Positions 34,903 through 43,650 of a stretch of 64,000 bases of DNA are shown here, one piece after another. How positions within the stretch are numbered: the stretch's first letter is position 1; the number at the start of each line of letters is the position of its first letter. The notes beneath the pieces are model-generated. The model did not search any database, had not been told where the DNA came from, and saw nothing but the letters and a program-made list of their open reading frames with translations. Position numbers and translations under genes: made by a program. The stretch is from Fidelibacterota bacterium (GTDB taxonomy: Bacteria; Fidelibacterota; UBA8477; JABMPR01): assembly GCA_016845065.1 (NCBI GenBank), contig JAERTG010000050.1, forward strand, positions 62,001-126,000, given 5' to 3'.

Positions 34903-37302
34903 TTAATCACCCAATATGGCAGATACCAATGTGACTACGTCTTGAATATTTACAGTAGCATCCAGGTTGTAATCAGCTGCGAAGGCTGCATTGCCCTCCA
35001 GCGTTGAACTACCAAGGATATGAGCAACGATTAAAACGAGATCCTGTATGTTAATTTGAGTATCCAAGTTGACATCACCAGGTGTAAAAGAGACCTCACC
35101 GGTGTAGAAAATGTGAAAATCATCGACGGCAGCTTCCACAACTGAGCCTCCAGGAAGGTCTTCAGCAATGAATCTGAATTGAAGCTCAAGGGGTTGCTCA
35201 AACAGATGTTTGGCTAAGAACTGGTGTTCAGTCCATGAATTGTGCGATTGCGTTGTTTTCTGCAATGAAACCCAGATATCATTATGGTCACTTACTTGTA
35301 CTTCCCAGTTATCCTGGCCTGGAGTATCACCAAGATCATTGCTATACCAGCTCCAATAGCTAATCACAGGGGAAACACCTGGAGGAATGGGAAATACAGG
35401 ACTTTCGAGTGTTGTACGTCCACCATCAACATCACCAGCACCAGTGTTTGATCCATCGAATGGTGCATTCCCTGTCACAAAGCATATCGTTCCTGCAGGG
35501 GAGTGATCCTCATCTGGCTGAACGGGATCGAGTCCTTCCCAGGTCCCAATAGGTTCATCCCGAATCCACAATCCTGCAGTAGCGTTATCGCCTGGGATCC
35601 CCAGCGACCAACCCTGGTCAGTTTCAACATCATCAAAGATGAGGGTGGGGAAGAATGCTGGTGTACCTACCAGAAAAAAGTGGGGAATATCAGGTGCACT
35701 ATGAGGATGGTAAACGTGATTCCCATCCTCATCATTGGCATGAATATAATACTCCACCACAGATCCATTTTCAGGAGCAGGGATTACAGCAGACCAATTA
35801 TCAGGTGTGAGCTCCACCATTTCAATACCTGAATAGCTACTACCTGAAATTGAATAATACAGTGTGATAGAGAGGGATGTACCAGCTTCAGCAAATGTTT
35901 CGACAGTGACTTCAATGGGATCAACTGGATCAATAAAATTATCCAATGGGGCATGACTGACATTGAATGTAGTTAGCGCTTTCAATGCATTTACTCTTAG
36001 ACCCATCTGTAAATCACCCACATTATCTCCGTCAAGAAGTCTAGCTTCCAGGGCCTCTACTGTAATTGTTGGGAACTGAGATTTAATGAGTGCGGCAATA
36101 CCAGCAACAAGAGGCGTTGCCATCGAAGTGCCATCCCAGTCCTGATATTGGCTGTTATGGGTGGGATTATCTGGATCAGTGCAACTCCATATGCCGGTGC
36201 CTGGTGCACATACATCAACCCAGGAGCCATAGTTCGAAAAACTGGCTCGACTATCTGAACTATTTGTTGCCCCAACACACACTGCACCATCACTTGCCCC
36301 TGGGTAATGGGGTGAAGAACTATCATCATTACCAGAAGCAAACAAAACGATACTTCCTTTAGTATTACGAGCGTGGAGTATTGCTGCTCCGATTGTAGCT
36401 GAAGCGCCTCCGCCACCCCAACTATTGCTGATTACATGTGCACCGTTATCTGCAGCATAAATAATAGCATTGGCCGCTGCTACATCAGAAAGATAGGGGA
36501 ATATTTTGCAGGTCATGATCTTGGAATTGTGTGATGCACCTGCAATGCCGATAAGATTGTTTGCAACACCAGCAGCGATACCTGCGCAATGTGTTCCATG
36601 ATCTTCAGCATTATAGGGATGCCAGCCCCATTCATGACTGACATCGGCATCTCCAGTAGCTCCAGAGGTAAAATTCCAGCCATAGACATCATCAATTTTC
36701 CCGTTCAGGTCATCATCAATGGAGTTGCCAGGAATCTCTCCTGGATTGTTCCATAAATTACTCACAAGATCAGGGTGGTCCGTGTCAACGCCAGTATCGA
36801 TAATTGCAATAACTACAGTATCGCTACCAGTTTGGATATCCCAGGCTTCTGGCATACTAACAACTGGGTGATGCCAGGACTGATCATAATAGGCATCGTT
36901 GGGTATCATTTGAGTGTCGTAGAGTTCTCGGATGTACATGGCCTCTGCGTATTCCACATCGTCCAGGTTGTTTAAAGACTCGATAACTGCAATGACATCC
37001 TCATTGTCGGTGAGGTTGACCACAAAAATCCGTTCGAGTCCATATGGGTCATTATTTTCCATAGAGAATGCTGTAAAAGCGGGAGTAATATCGACAGTGT
37101 TTTGAGCCGTGAGTACATCGCCAACACCTTGTAGATCCATCACTTGCTGAGTCAGGTTTTGCACACTTCTCGAATATGAGTTTTCCCTCAATTTCAGGAA
37201 AAATTTATCAGTAATTAGCTCGACTTGATTTTGTCCATACCCAAGCTGACAAAAAATTAATACAGCGATAACAGTGATAAATCGGGGTGACGAAAGTCGC
37301 AT
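34903..37302 (-). CDS. Secreted subtilisin-like (S8) protease with C-terminal dockerin
   Basis: A 799-residue exported serine protease. ATG 37302 starts a clean signal peptide (ITVIAVLIFCQLGYGQ). An N-terminal prodomain (25-140) is followed by the S8 domain with the catalytic triad Asp169 (IAIIDTGVDTDHPD), His235 (AEDHGTHCAGIAAG) and Ser393 (DWDGTSMATPLVAGI), plus the oxyanion Asn in VISNSWGGGG. Then come a beta-sandwich region, a MAM-like domain, and at the end two dockerin repeats (PGDVNLDTQINIQDLVLI and ADYNLDATVNIQDVVTLV) that should bind Ca. There is no T9SS-type tail. Confidence 0.9.
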   Translation of the reverse strand: MRLSSPRFITVIAVLIFCQLGYGQNQVELITDKFFLKLRENSYSRSVQNLTQQVMDLQGVGDVLTAQNTVDITPAFTAFSMENNDPYGLERIFVVNLTDNEDVIAVIESLNNLDDVEYAEAMYIRELYDTQMIPNDAYYDQSWHHPVVSMPEAWDIQTGSDTVVIAIIDTGVDTDHPDLVSNLWNNPGEIPGNSIDDDLNGKIDDVYGWNFTSGATGDADVSHEWGWHPYNAEDHGTHCAGIAAGVANNLIGIAGASHNSKIMTCKIFPYLSDVAAANAIIYAADNGAHVISNSWGGGGASATIGAAILHARNTKGSIVLFASGNDDSSSPHYPGASDGAVCVGATNSSDSRASFSNYGSWVDVCAPGTGIWSCTDPDNPTHNSQYQDWDGTSMATPLVAGIAALIKSQFPTITVEALEARLLDGDNVGDLQMGLRVNALKALTTFNVSHAPLDNFIDPVDPIEVTVETFAEAGTSLSITLYYSISGSSYSGIEMVELTPDNWSAVIPAPENGSVVEYYIHANDEDGNHVYHPHSAPDIPHFFLVGTPAFFPTLIFDDVETDQGWSLGIPGDNATAGLWIRDEPIGTWEGLDPVQPDEDHSPAGTICFVTGNAPFDGSNTGAGDVDGGRTTLESPVFPIPPGVSPVISYWSWYSNDLGDTPGQDNWEVQVSDHNDIWVSLQKTTQSHNSWTEHQFLAKHLFEQPLELQFRFIAEDLPGGSVVEAAVDDFHIFYTGEVSFTPGDVNLDTQINIQDLVLIVAHILGSSTLEGNAAFAADYNLDATVNIQDVVTLVSAILGD

Positions 37303-37529
37303 AGCAAATGAGTCCTTACATGATGAATGTGCCAATCAAATCATGTTACAAGTAGATGTATTTAGGGAAAAAGGCAATATGTGTTTTAGCAGTTATTGTA
37401 ATGTGATGGTATCGGTCATAAGCAAGCAGGGAGCTTGGTGTTATATTGGTGCAATGTCCCCAGATGGTCATGTCGATGACAGTGTAGGAAGCCCTTCGTG
37501 CTTGCGGCCTGTTTTGCTGAGACCTGAAT

Positions 37530-37558
37530 AAAAAAAGGGCTGCATTAATGCAGCCCTT
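37530..37558 (-). terminator. Rho-independent terminator of the sulfur operon (minus strand)
   Basis: AAGGGCTGCATT (37535-37546) and AATGCAGCCCTT (37547-37558) form a perfect 24-base palindrome. On the minus strand the hairpin is followed by seven T (37536-37530), so it ends transcription of the operon that stops at 37603. Confidence 0.88.
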
Positions 37559-37602
37559 GGTCGTAATTGGTAAACAGAGGTTTACCACCCCGTCCTAAAA
37601 TA

Positions 37603-38226
37603 TTAACATCCTCCAGCTGGAGCTTTTTTCTTTTTCCTACGTTTTATTTTGGGCTTGTCAGCCTTGGTCTGAGTTGGCGCAGTCAATGCTACACCGCTAC
37701 CACCACCAAATACACCACTGGCTGCTTTTCTGAAATCATACTTGGCAAATTCTTCATCTGGTGAGGTCGTTGCTGGCTTTTGGGGATTCATAATGGTATC
37801 AAACCAATAGTTTAAACCACCCTGCATAACATAATTGTTTTCAAATCCCAACTGCCGAAGAATCATCCAGGCTTGATGCGAGCCAATGGTACCGTTAGAG
37901 TAGAGTACATTCATCATAATACCCTGATCAACATAGTCACGATTTTCATCTTTCAGGATCACCGAAATTGGAATATTAATGGCACCCTCAAGATGGTACT
38001 TCTGGAATTCATCAGGTGGACGAACGTCAATCAGCTGAAGTGTAGGATCTTTTAAAATGAGCCAATGGGCAACCTCATCAGCTGTCACCATTTCAGCAGC
38101 ACCCTGTACCTCCACCAACATTTCCTCAGCTGTGAGTTTATATGGTTTTGTTGTATTCTCAGGTACCATGGCAATTACCAATCCCAACATGAAAAGAGCC
38201 ATCATTACTACACTTTTAATAGTCAT
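37603..38226 (-). CDS. Exported rhodanese-like protein without active-site Cys, ending in Gly-Gly-Cys
   Basis: A 207-residue protein. ATG 38226, just after the transporter stop, opens a signal or anchor (MMALFMLGLVIAMV). One rhodanese domain follows: LQLIDVRPPDEFQKYHLEGA is the entry motif, but the active loop reads VLYSNGTIGSHQAWM with Ser where the persulfide Cys should be. The C-terminal 50 residues are Gly-rich and then very basic (KIKRRKKKKAPAGGC). The only cysteine in the protein is the last residue. Ordinary sulfurtransferase chemistry on the loop is therefore not expected. It is the last gene of the operon. Confidence 0.8.
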   Translation of the reverse strand: MTIKSVVMMALFMLGLVIAMVPENTTKPYKLTAEEMLVEVQGAAEMVTADEVAHWLILKDPTLQLIDVRPPDEFQKYHLEGAINIPISVILKDENRDYVDQGIMMNVLYSNGTIGSHQAWMILRQLGFENNYVMQGGLNYWFDTIMNPQKPATTSPDEEFAKYDFRKAASGVFGGGSGVALTAPTQTKADKPKIKRRKKKKAPAGGC

Positions 38227-38227
38227 A

Positions 38228-38818
38228 TCAATACTCCTCTCTCGGGAATTTCTTTTCAGCAAGGTCACCCAACCAAAACATGATCAATGCGGCGATTATC
38301 ACCAGGAAGGCCAAAAATCCTCCGGATACTCCAAGTACATCTGACAGTTTTAATGCTCCCAGACTACCTGACATATAGAAACGTTCCAGTAACGGATAAG
38401 CTTCAGCAAACATGAAGATACCGATAAATATGCCACCGAGGAATACCATAGCATCAATTTTGCCAATGGCAATCGCACTGAAACTGACACCAGGACAAAA
38501 CCCTCCAGCAATGAAGCCGATACCCATGACAATTCCTCCAACAATGGCGGAGCCCAAAAAAGTGGGATTGACATAAACCAGGTTTAGGTCAATCCAACCA
38601 AACAGACTAAAGAATAATAATCCCAGCATGGCAGTTACAGCAGCGCCAAAAAACACCTTTAACACAACTGTATCATAGCCATAGAAGACGCCTGCTAATT
38701 TCCGGCTTGATGAAAATCCAGCTTGCTCCAGAATGAATCCAAACCCGATTCCTACCACGAATGCGATGAAAAGATTCCAGTCTTGCCCAATAATTTCTTG
38801 TGGTATAAGTGGTCCCAT
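38228..38818 (-). CDS. YeeE/YedE-family transporter half (thiosulfate-type)
   Basis: A 196-residue membrane protein with five to six helices. Motifs: GFILEQAGFSSSRKLAGVFY near the N-terminus and IGFIAGGFCPGVSFSA with a conserved Cys near 109. In TsuA (YeeE) conserved cysteines line the thiosulfate path, and here the family is split into two genes. It pairs with the neighbouring half 9 bases upstream. The substrate could be thiosulfate, sulfide or another sulfur species. Confidence 0.85.
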   Translation of the reverse strand: MGPLIPQEIIGQDWNLFIAFVVGIGFGFILEQAGFSSSRKLAGVFYGYDTVVLKVFFGAAVTAMLGLLFFSLFGWIDLNLVYVNPTFLGSAIVGGIVMGIGFIAGGFCPGVSFSAIAIGKIDAMVFLGGIFIGIFMFAEAYPLLERFYMSGSLGALKLSDVLGVSGGFLAFLVIIAALIMFWLGDLAEKKFPREEY

Positions 38819-38827
38819 TATAGCTCC

Positions 38828-39343
38828 CTAAATCCAATTTTTTCTAAAAAAGTATGCCAAGGCAAAAGCAGTCCCAAACATCGTTCCCATACTGATAAAT
38901 CCACTAAGGGAAAGAACAGCCATTCCTGTGAGAGCTGAGCCACTGGCACACCCGCGACCCAATTGTGAACCAAATCCAAACAGAATACCACCGATCATGG
39001 CGAAAATGAGTCGTCTGTTGGCTGAGATTCCTGGAAAATGTTCAATTTTGAGTTTGAGTCTCCCAGCCAGAGCTCCCGATAAAAAGCCACCAACCAATAC
39101 GCCCATGATTTCAAAAACCAACCAGGACTTCATTGGGTTTTTACCTTCACCAATATATTTGCTGTAGAAAGGTGAGTTGGCCGCATGTTCAGGTGCAATT
39201 GTGCTCACCATAGTTACCACCGTTGATTTCACGGCTCCACTGGCACCTAGCCCCCGGCCCGAAAAGAAAAATGCCATGAGGAGAACCAATCCCAACAAGA
39301 CACCTGCCAGGTAGGGATTCATGTACTTCGTTTTCATCATCAT
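38828..39343 (-). CDS. YeeE/YedE-family transporter half (thiosulfate-type)
   Basis: A 171-residue membrane protein with four to five helices. The conserved motif FGFGSQLGRGCASGSALTGM carries the family Cys near 133. The N-terminal helix is AGVLLGLVLLMAFFFSGRG, and a periplasmic-looking loop (HAANSPFYSKYIGEGKNPMK) follows. The start is one of three adjacent ATG codons at 39343-39335. With the next gene it should form a full sulfur-compound channel. Confidence 0.85.
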   Translation of the reverse strand: MMMKTKYMNPYLAGVLLGLVLLMAFFFSGRGLGASGAVKSTVVTMVSTIAPEHAANSPFYSKYIGEGKNPMKSWLVFEIMGVLVGGFLSGALAGRLKLKIEHFPGISANRRLIFAMIGGILFGFGSQLGRGCASGSALTGMAVLSLSGFISMGTMFGTAFALAYFFRKNWI

Positions 39344-39365
39344 TAACCCTTATAGTGTTTAAGCT

Positions 39366-40307
39366 TTAATACAACCAGCGGCTGGCTTGACCTGCATTAA
39401 CTACAATAAAGCGCAGCATGAGATTCCCACCAACAATGAGCACAACAGGCACAATGGCAGGAATAAATTTGTGTTTTAGTTCAAGAATTTCCAGTACTAC
39501 AGGGAGTAGTAATCCAAGACCTACTACAAAAACCCAAAAGGGAACTGTGAAAGCGCCGCCGAGAAACATCTGAGCAGCTTGGATGTGTACCTGTGTCCCG
39601 GCGAGATGGCCCATAAACAAATGGACAATCATGAACAATTCAATTCCGATCAAAATGATATCGATACGAGTGAACAAACGTTTTTCGATTTCAGATTTTG
39701 AGAAGAAGGAGACCAGAGCAGCACTGGCTGAGAGGCCAGAAGCCAAAAATAATGGTCCCAGGATACTGGTATTCCAGAATGGTCTTGCGTTAAAAGCGGA
39801 GAGCAATATTCCTGTGTACATCCCGAGGATTATGCTCAAAAGAATGAGTATCTGAGCCAGATATCGACGATAGTCCTTAATCCAATCAATGGCTGTTTTG
39901 ACTTCATCAAATTTCCAATCCCATTTGGGGAAAATATCCTCAATCCACGTTGCTATCCAAACCATGGACAGCGGCATAATGATACCTAAAGTCCATGCTC
40001 CCCAGGACATGGGTGATTCCCAGCGGATATTGGTAAAAAGTTGCCAGAAGTAGAGAACATGGGATAAATCCAGCAGGAGGGCGATTAATCCAATCCCTAT
40101 CAGAAAAGGAACAGCCAGGGGCATCCACTTAACGGCAACTGGTAGCTCATCTTGTCTTCCACGCAATGTGAAATACGCTGAAAATATCAAGATTCCTGCC
40201 GAGATTCCTCCCAGGAAGAGATAAAATGGAATTTCCCAACCCCACACATGGAGAACTGGGTCGATCTCGGGATTCATACGTCCACTGGTGATAATTTCTT
40301 CAATCAT
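39366..40307 (-). CDS. NrfD/PsrC-type membrane subunit
   Basis: A 313-residue protein with eight or nine membrane helices; the N-terminal PVLHVWGWEIPFYLFLGGIS is the NrfD signature (WGxxxxxYLFLGG). It should exchange electrons with the quinone pool and pass them to the FeS subunit. The conserved acidic and Trp/His residues in helix 1 fit PsrC-like quinone sites. It lies 9 bases after the FeS gene. Confidence 0.9.
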   Translation of the reverse strand: MIEEIITSGRMNPEIDPVLHVWGWEIPFYLFLGGISAGILIFSAYFTLRGRQDELPVAVKWMPLAVPFLIGIGLIALLLDLSHVLYFWQLFTNIRWESPMSWGAWTLGIIMPLSMVWIATWIEDIFPKWDWKFDEVKTAIDWIKDYRRYLAQILILLSIILGMYTGILLSAFNARPFWNTSILGPLFLASGLSASAALVSFFSKSEIEKRLFTRIDIILIGIELFMIVHLFMGHLAGTQVHIQAAQMFLGGAFTVPFWVFVVGLGLLLPVVLEILELKHKFIPAIVPVVLIVGGNLMLRFIVVNAGQASRWLY

Positions 40308-40316
40308 AAAAAACCT

Positions 40317-40850
40317 CTATATCAGGTAGAATACTTTGGGGTCAGTCCCAGCTTCGGGAATGAGTGATTTCCATTTTCTGGTTGCCATTGCTCTGGATAT
40401 GTCACTATTGGGATCATCCAGATCGCCAAAGACCATACAGTGCGTGGGGCAGACTGAAACACATGCGGGATCCTGGCCTTTTTCTACACGGTGAATACAA
40501 AATGTACATTTATCCACATAGCCTTCAGGATGGATGAAACGTGCGTCATAAGGGCAGGAGGTGATACAGGCTTTACACCCAATGCACTCACTTTCCTCAA
40601 CCAGAACAATCCCACCTTCTGCATAGTGACTTGCCTCAGTAGGGCAGGTCCGTACACAGGGAGCATTTGCACAGTGGTTGCATCGTTCTGAACGAATTTC
40701 CAATTGAAGGTCAGGATATGTGCCTGTGGTCTTTTCCACGATCCAATCACGGCAATGTCCTATTGGGACATTATTTTCTGTTTGGCAAGCGACGACACAG
40801 TCGTTACATCCCACACACTTCAGCGTGTCTATAGCCATGGCATATCTCAC
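40317..40850 (-). CDS. Four-cluster ferredoxin subunit (PsrB/PhsB-like)
   Basis: A 177-residue electron-transfer protein with four cysteine groups: CVGCNDCVVACQTENN, CNHCANAPCVRTCPT, CIGCKACITSCPYDARF and CTFCIHRVEKGQDPACVSVC. The pattern fits four [4Fe-4S] clusters as in the B subunits of polysulfide, thiosulfate and related molybdoenzymes. There is no signal peptide; it would ride with the Tat-exported catalytic subunit. It overlaps the catalytic gene by 4 bases. Confidence 0.92.
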   Translation of the reverse strand: MRYAMAIDTLKCVGCNDCVVACQTENNVPIGHCRDWIVEKTTGTYPDLQLEIRSERCNHCANAPCVRTCPTEASHYAEGGIVLVEESECIGCKACITSCPYDARFIHPEGYVDKCTFCIHRVEKGQDPACVSVCPTHCMVFGDLDDPNSDISRAMATRKWKSLIPEAGTDPKVFYLI

Positions 40851-43090
40851 GATGACACCTCCTCTCCAGCTTCAAAACGGAAGGTGACAAAGTTACCTCG
40901 CATTCCAGTGCCACCCATTTCAGGATCAATGTGAACCTTGGTGATTAAATCAGCATCACTGGCACCTCGCCCATGGGCACGAGTTAGTTTTTTATTGGTA
41001 TGTCCGAAGCCATGCACCATGTAGACACTATCAAAGCGGATACGTTCAGTGATACGTACCTTTATTTGAGTTTTACTCACAACACCATCCTGGTTTTCAA
41101 GCCATAGATACTGATTGTTTTTCAAATCCCACGCTTTGGCAACCTTTGGATTTACCCAGACACTATTTTCATCCATGAGATCAGTTAGATTCGGATTATT
41201 GGCAGTGCGACTAAAAGTGTGCATAGGAGCGCGTCCATAAATGAGACGATAGTAGCCCTCTGGCGGCTCTTCATGTGCTTTATACTTAGGTAGAGGATCG
41301 TAGCCCTCATCTTCCATTGCAGTTGAATAAAGTTCAATTTTGCCTGTGTTGGTATTGAATTCGAAATCTTCAAGATTTTCCATAGGGTAAAGATCATCAT
41401 AGGAACGATCAAGTTTCTTCACTCCCAGTCGCTTCATCTCTTCAAGAGACGAGCCAACCTGCTTCAGTTCCCAATCCAATTTCTCCTCGATATCATTCCA
41501 TGGAAAGAAATGACCAAGCCCCATCTTCTCGGCAATACCCTTAGCCATCCACCAGGCGGGTTTTGTATTATACTTGGGTTTAGCAGCTGGCATCCTAAGA
41601 GCCAGAGTAGGTTCCCGGTGCGGGCTGACACGAATGTTATCATAACGTTCCAGATATGTACATTCAGGTAAAATCACATCAGCATAGCCAGTAATTTCCA
41701 TCGGCATGGTATCCACCACTACCATGAGGTCAAGAGCCTGGATGGCTTTCAGGGTATTGGCCTGGTTTGGTAAGGTATGGATCAAATTGGTGCCATTGAC
41801 GATCCATGCTTTAAAGGAACAATCACGCTCTACAGTTGGTATTGTGGCATCACATATTCCTGAAGCCAGGGACAATCCAGCCAGCTTATACTTACCTGGG
41901 AAGGCATCTTTCCAGGATCGTGTTGGTTTTGGGAATGGAGGGTGTGGGTAGCTTTTAAAACTCACCTTTTCAGGATTGTAATATCCACCCCTGCGTCCCC
42001 AGGAACCCAGTAGCGCATTTAGTATAGCTACAGCCCTAAGTCGCTGAGTATCATCACCATACCAGGTGACATGACGTCCTGGGTGAATAATTACCCGTGG
42101 GCTGGCATTGGCCATTTCACGAGCAGTTTCGCGAATGGTTTCAGGTTTGATGGTTGTAAGACCATAAGCCCACTCTGGTGTCATCTGTGCCACATGCGCT
42201 TTGAGGTCTTCAAAGCCATATGTATATTTTTCAACATAATCTTCGTCGTAAAGACCTTCATTAATTATAACGTGCATCCATGCAAGCAGGAGCGCCATAT
42301 CTGTAGCAGGTTTGATAGGCAACCAGAATTTTGATTTGCTGGCAATTGTAGAAAACCGGGGATCAACGGTGATAATGGAAGCGCCCTTTGCGGTAGCCTG
42401 GGCGATCTCCTGAACGGGACCGTTATGCATATTCTCGCCAAAGTGTGAACCAATAAGGACTAAACAACGAGTGTCGCGGATGTCAACCCGCTCTGGAGAG
42501 CCAACACCTTCACCGTAAGTGGCAAAGAATCCGACTTCTCTGGGACCTCTGCACTGGGCATAGGAGGGGGCAGTAATGTTATTGGAGCCGAAAGCTTTTA
42601 GTAGATCACCAAAATATTTTCCACCTGATCCATGGGAGAAAAGCGCAGTACATTCTGGACCATGTTCTTCCCCAACTTTTTTTAATCCTTCAGCAATATA
42701 TGTAAAAGCTTCATCCCAGGATGCTTCGCGAAATGTCTGAATGCCACCAACCTCTGTTCGAATGAGAGGTGTTTTTAAGCGATCCTCATCATTATACATA
42801 CCGACACCACCCGTACCTCGAGGGCAGAGTCGACCATTTGAATGGGGATCATCATCATGGCCAGTGACCTTCCATATCGTGCCATCTTGATTGGTGTGGA
42901 CCCAACCAGCGCATTTCCAGAAACAGATCTCACAGTATGTGGGCGTTTTTTTAGCATACATGCCTGGAACTGCATCAGGTGCTAGCACTTCTCCTTTGGT
43001 GAAATCAAACAGGGGTGTTGCGAAAGCCAGACTTCCAGCACCCATTCCTGCAACTTTAATAAAATCGCGACGATTCATGTTAATACTCAT
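40847..43090 (-). CDS. Molybdopterin oxidoreductase, polysulfide/thiosulfate reductase-like catalytic subunit
   Basis: A 747-residue Mo-bisPGD enzyme. ATG 43090 overlaps the MerR stop by 4 bases. The N-terminus is a Tat signal (NRRDFIKVAGMGAGSL), so the enzyme acts in the periplasm. The [4Fe-4S] motif is YCEICFWKCAGWVHTN with the fourth Cys in GRLCPRGTGGVG. A Cys in APSYAQCRGPREVGF is the probable Mo ligand. C-terminal binding region: VNPKVAKAWDLKNNQYLWLE. With PsrB- and PsrC-like partners and sulfur transport genes, polysulfide, thiosulfate or sulfur reduction is likely; tetrathionate, arsenate or formate cannot be excluded by eye. Confidence 0.88.
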   Translation of the reverse strand: MSINMNRRDFIKVAGMGAGSLAFATPLFDFTKGEVLAPDAVPGMYAKKTPTYCEICFWKCAGWVHTNQDGTIWKVTGHDDDPHSNGRLCPRGTGGVGMYNDEDRLKTPLIRTEVGGIQTFREASWDEAFTYIAEGLKKVGEEHGPECTALFSHGSGGKYFGDLLKAFGSNNITAPSYAQCRGPREVGFFATYGEGVGSPERVDIRDTRCLVLIGSHFGENMHNGPVQEIAQATAKGASIITVDPRFSTIASKSKFWLPIKPATDMALLLAWMHVIINEGLYDEDYVEKYTYGFEDLKAHVAQMTPEWAYGLTTIKPETIRETAREMANASPRVIIHPGRHVTWYGDDTQRLRAVAILNALLGSWGRRGGYYNPEKVSFKSYPHPPFPKPTRSWKDAFPGKYKLAGLSLASGICDATIPTVERDCSFKAWIVNGTNLIHTLPNQANTLKAIQALDLMVVVDTMPMEITGYADVILPECTYLERYDNIRVSPHREPTLALRMPAAKPKYNTKPAWWMAKGIAEKMGLGHFFPWNDIEEKLDWELKQVGSSLEEMKRLGVKKLDRSYDDLYPMENLEDFEFNTNTGKIELYSTAMEDEGYDPLPKYKAHEEPPEGYYRLIYGRAPMHTFSRTANNPNLTDLMDENSVWVNPKVAKAWDLKNNQYLWLENQDGVVSKTQIKVRITERIRFDSVYMVHGFGHTNKKLTRAHGRGASDADLITKVHIDPEMGGTGMRGNFVTFRFEAGEEVSS

Positions 43091-43551
43091 GCTCTTTTCC
43101 AATGTTCTTGTAAGTAGGATTTCATGTTGTGACAGGTTGTAACATCTCGATATACCGGGCATTCTGAGCAGACCTCATCCTGACACGCTGAAGTCTTCGA
43201 CTTCACCATCCAACATGGTTCTAATGATGATTTATAGGCATCGCAGGAAGTCCGATCAGCCTCACTGCATCCTTTTATCTCCCAACAGGGAGCCATGGAC
43301 ATCATACCCTTTATCCCAGCCAGATTAAAGCCACGATCCTCGATCATGATGCGAATGCATTGAAGTCTTTCAATATCGGTTTGAGAATAGAGTCGACGTT
43401 TTGATTTTGTCCTCATCGGAATGATAAGACCTTCAGTCTCATACATCCGCAGTGTGTGCACTGATACCCCAACCAGGTCAGAAGCTACACCAATAGCAAA
43501 TACGGGTCTGGTTTTGTCTGAGAGGCGTTCTTTTATGTCAGTTGCTTTCAT
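43087..43551 (-). CDS. MerR-family regulator with Cys-rich C-terminal (two-CW-like) domain
   Basis: A 154-residue regulator. The MerR winged helix spans 16-75 (FAIGVASDLVGVSVHTLRMYE, then RLYSQTDIERLQCIRIMIED), resembling the HspR branch. Residues 88-140 hold eight cysteines: PCWEIKGCSEADRTSC, then EPCWMVKSKTSAC and EVCSECPVY, ending TTCHNM. The doubled CW..C pattern is like the two-CW domain found on bacterial sensor proteins. It probably binds a metal, Fe-S cluster or sulfur species and switches the downstream reductase operon, whose first gene it overlaps by 4 bases. Confidence 0.8.
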   Translation of the reverse strand: MKATDIKERLSDKTRPVFAIGVASDLVGVSVHTLRMYETEGLIIPMRTKSKRRLYSQTDIERLQCIRIMIEDRGFNLAGIKGMMSMAPCWEIKGCSEADRTSCDAYKSSLEPCWMVKSKTSACQDEVCSECPVYRDVTTCHNMKSYLQEHWKRA

Positions 43552-43650
43552 AATAAATCTATATTTCAAAATCTAGCTTTGCGATATACATGCCGAAATG
43601 AGTGAGATTTATTAAAAGCACATAGTGTTAGTAGTGTTTACTATGAGAAG

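Noticed and set aside
36057-36416. Minus-strand 119-codon frame within the subtilase region
   Set aside because: It is an alternative frame of the subtilase catalytic domain, whose triad is intact in the main frame; there is no evidence of frameshift.
37274-37531. Plus-strand frame of 85 codons upstream of the subtilase and a 80-codon minus frame at 37346-37588
   Set aside because: Both lie in a regulatory gap, run into the terminator palindrome, have no ribosome site and no protein-like pattern.
37535-37558. Perfect 24-base palindrome considered as an operator
   Set aside because: On the minus strand it is followed by seven T just after the last gene of the sulfur operon, which makes a terminator the simpler reading.
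38228-39343. The two YeeE/YedE genes as one frameshifted gene
   Set aside because: Each has its own start, stop, conserved Cys motif and a 9-base spacer; split pairs are common in this family, so they are more likely two intact genes.
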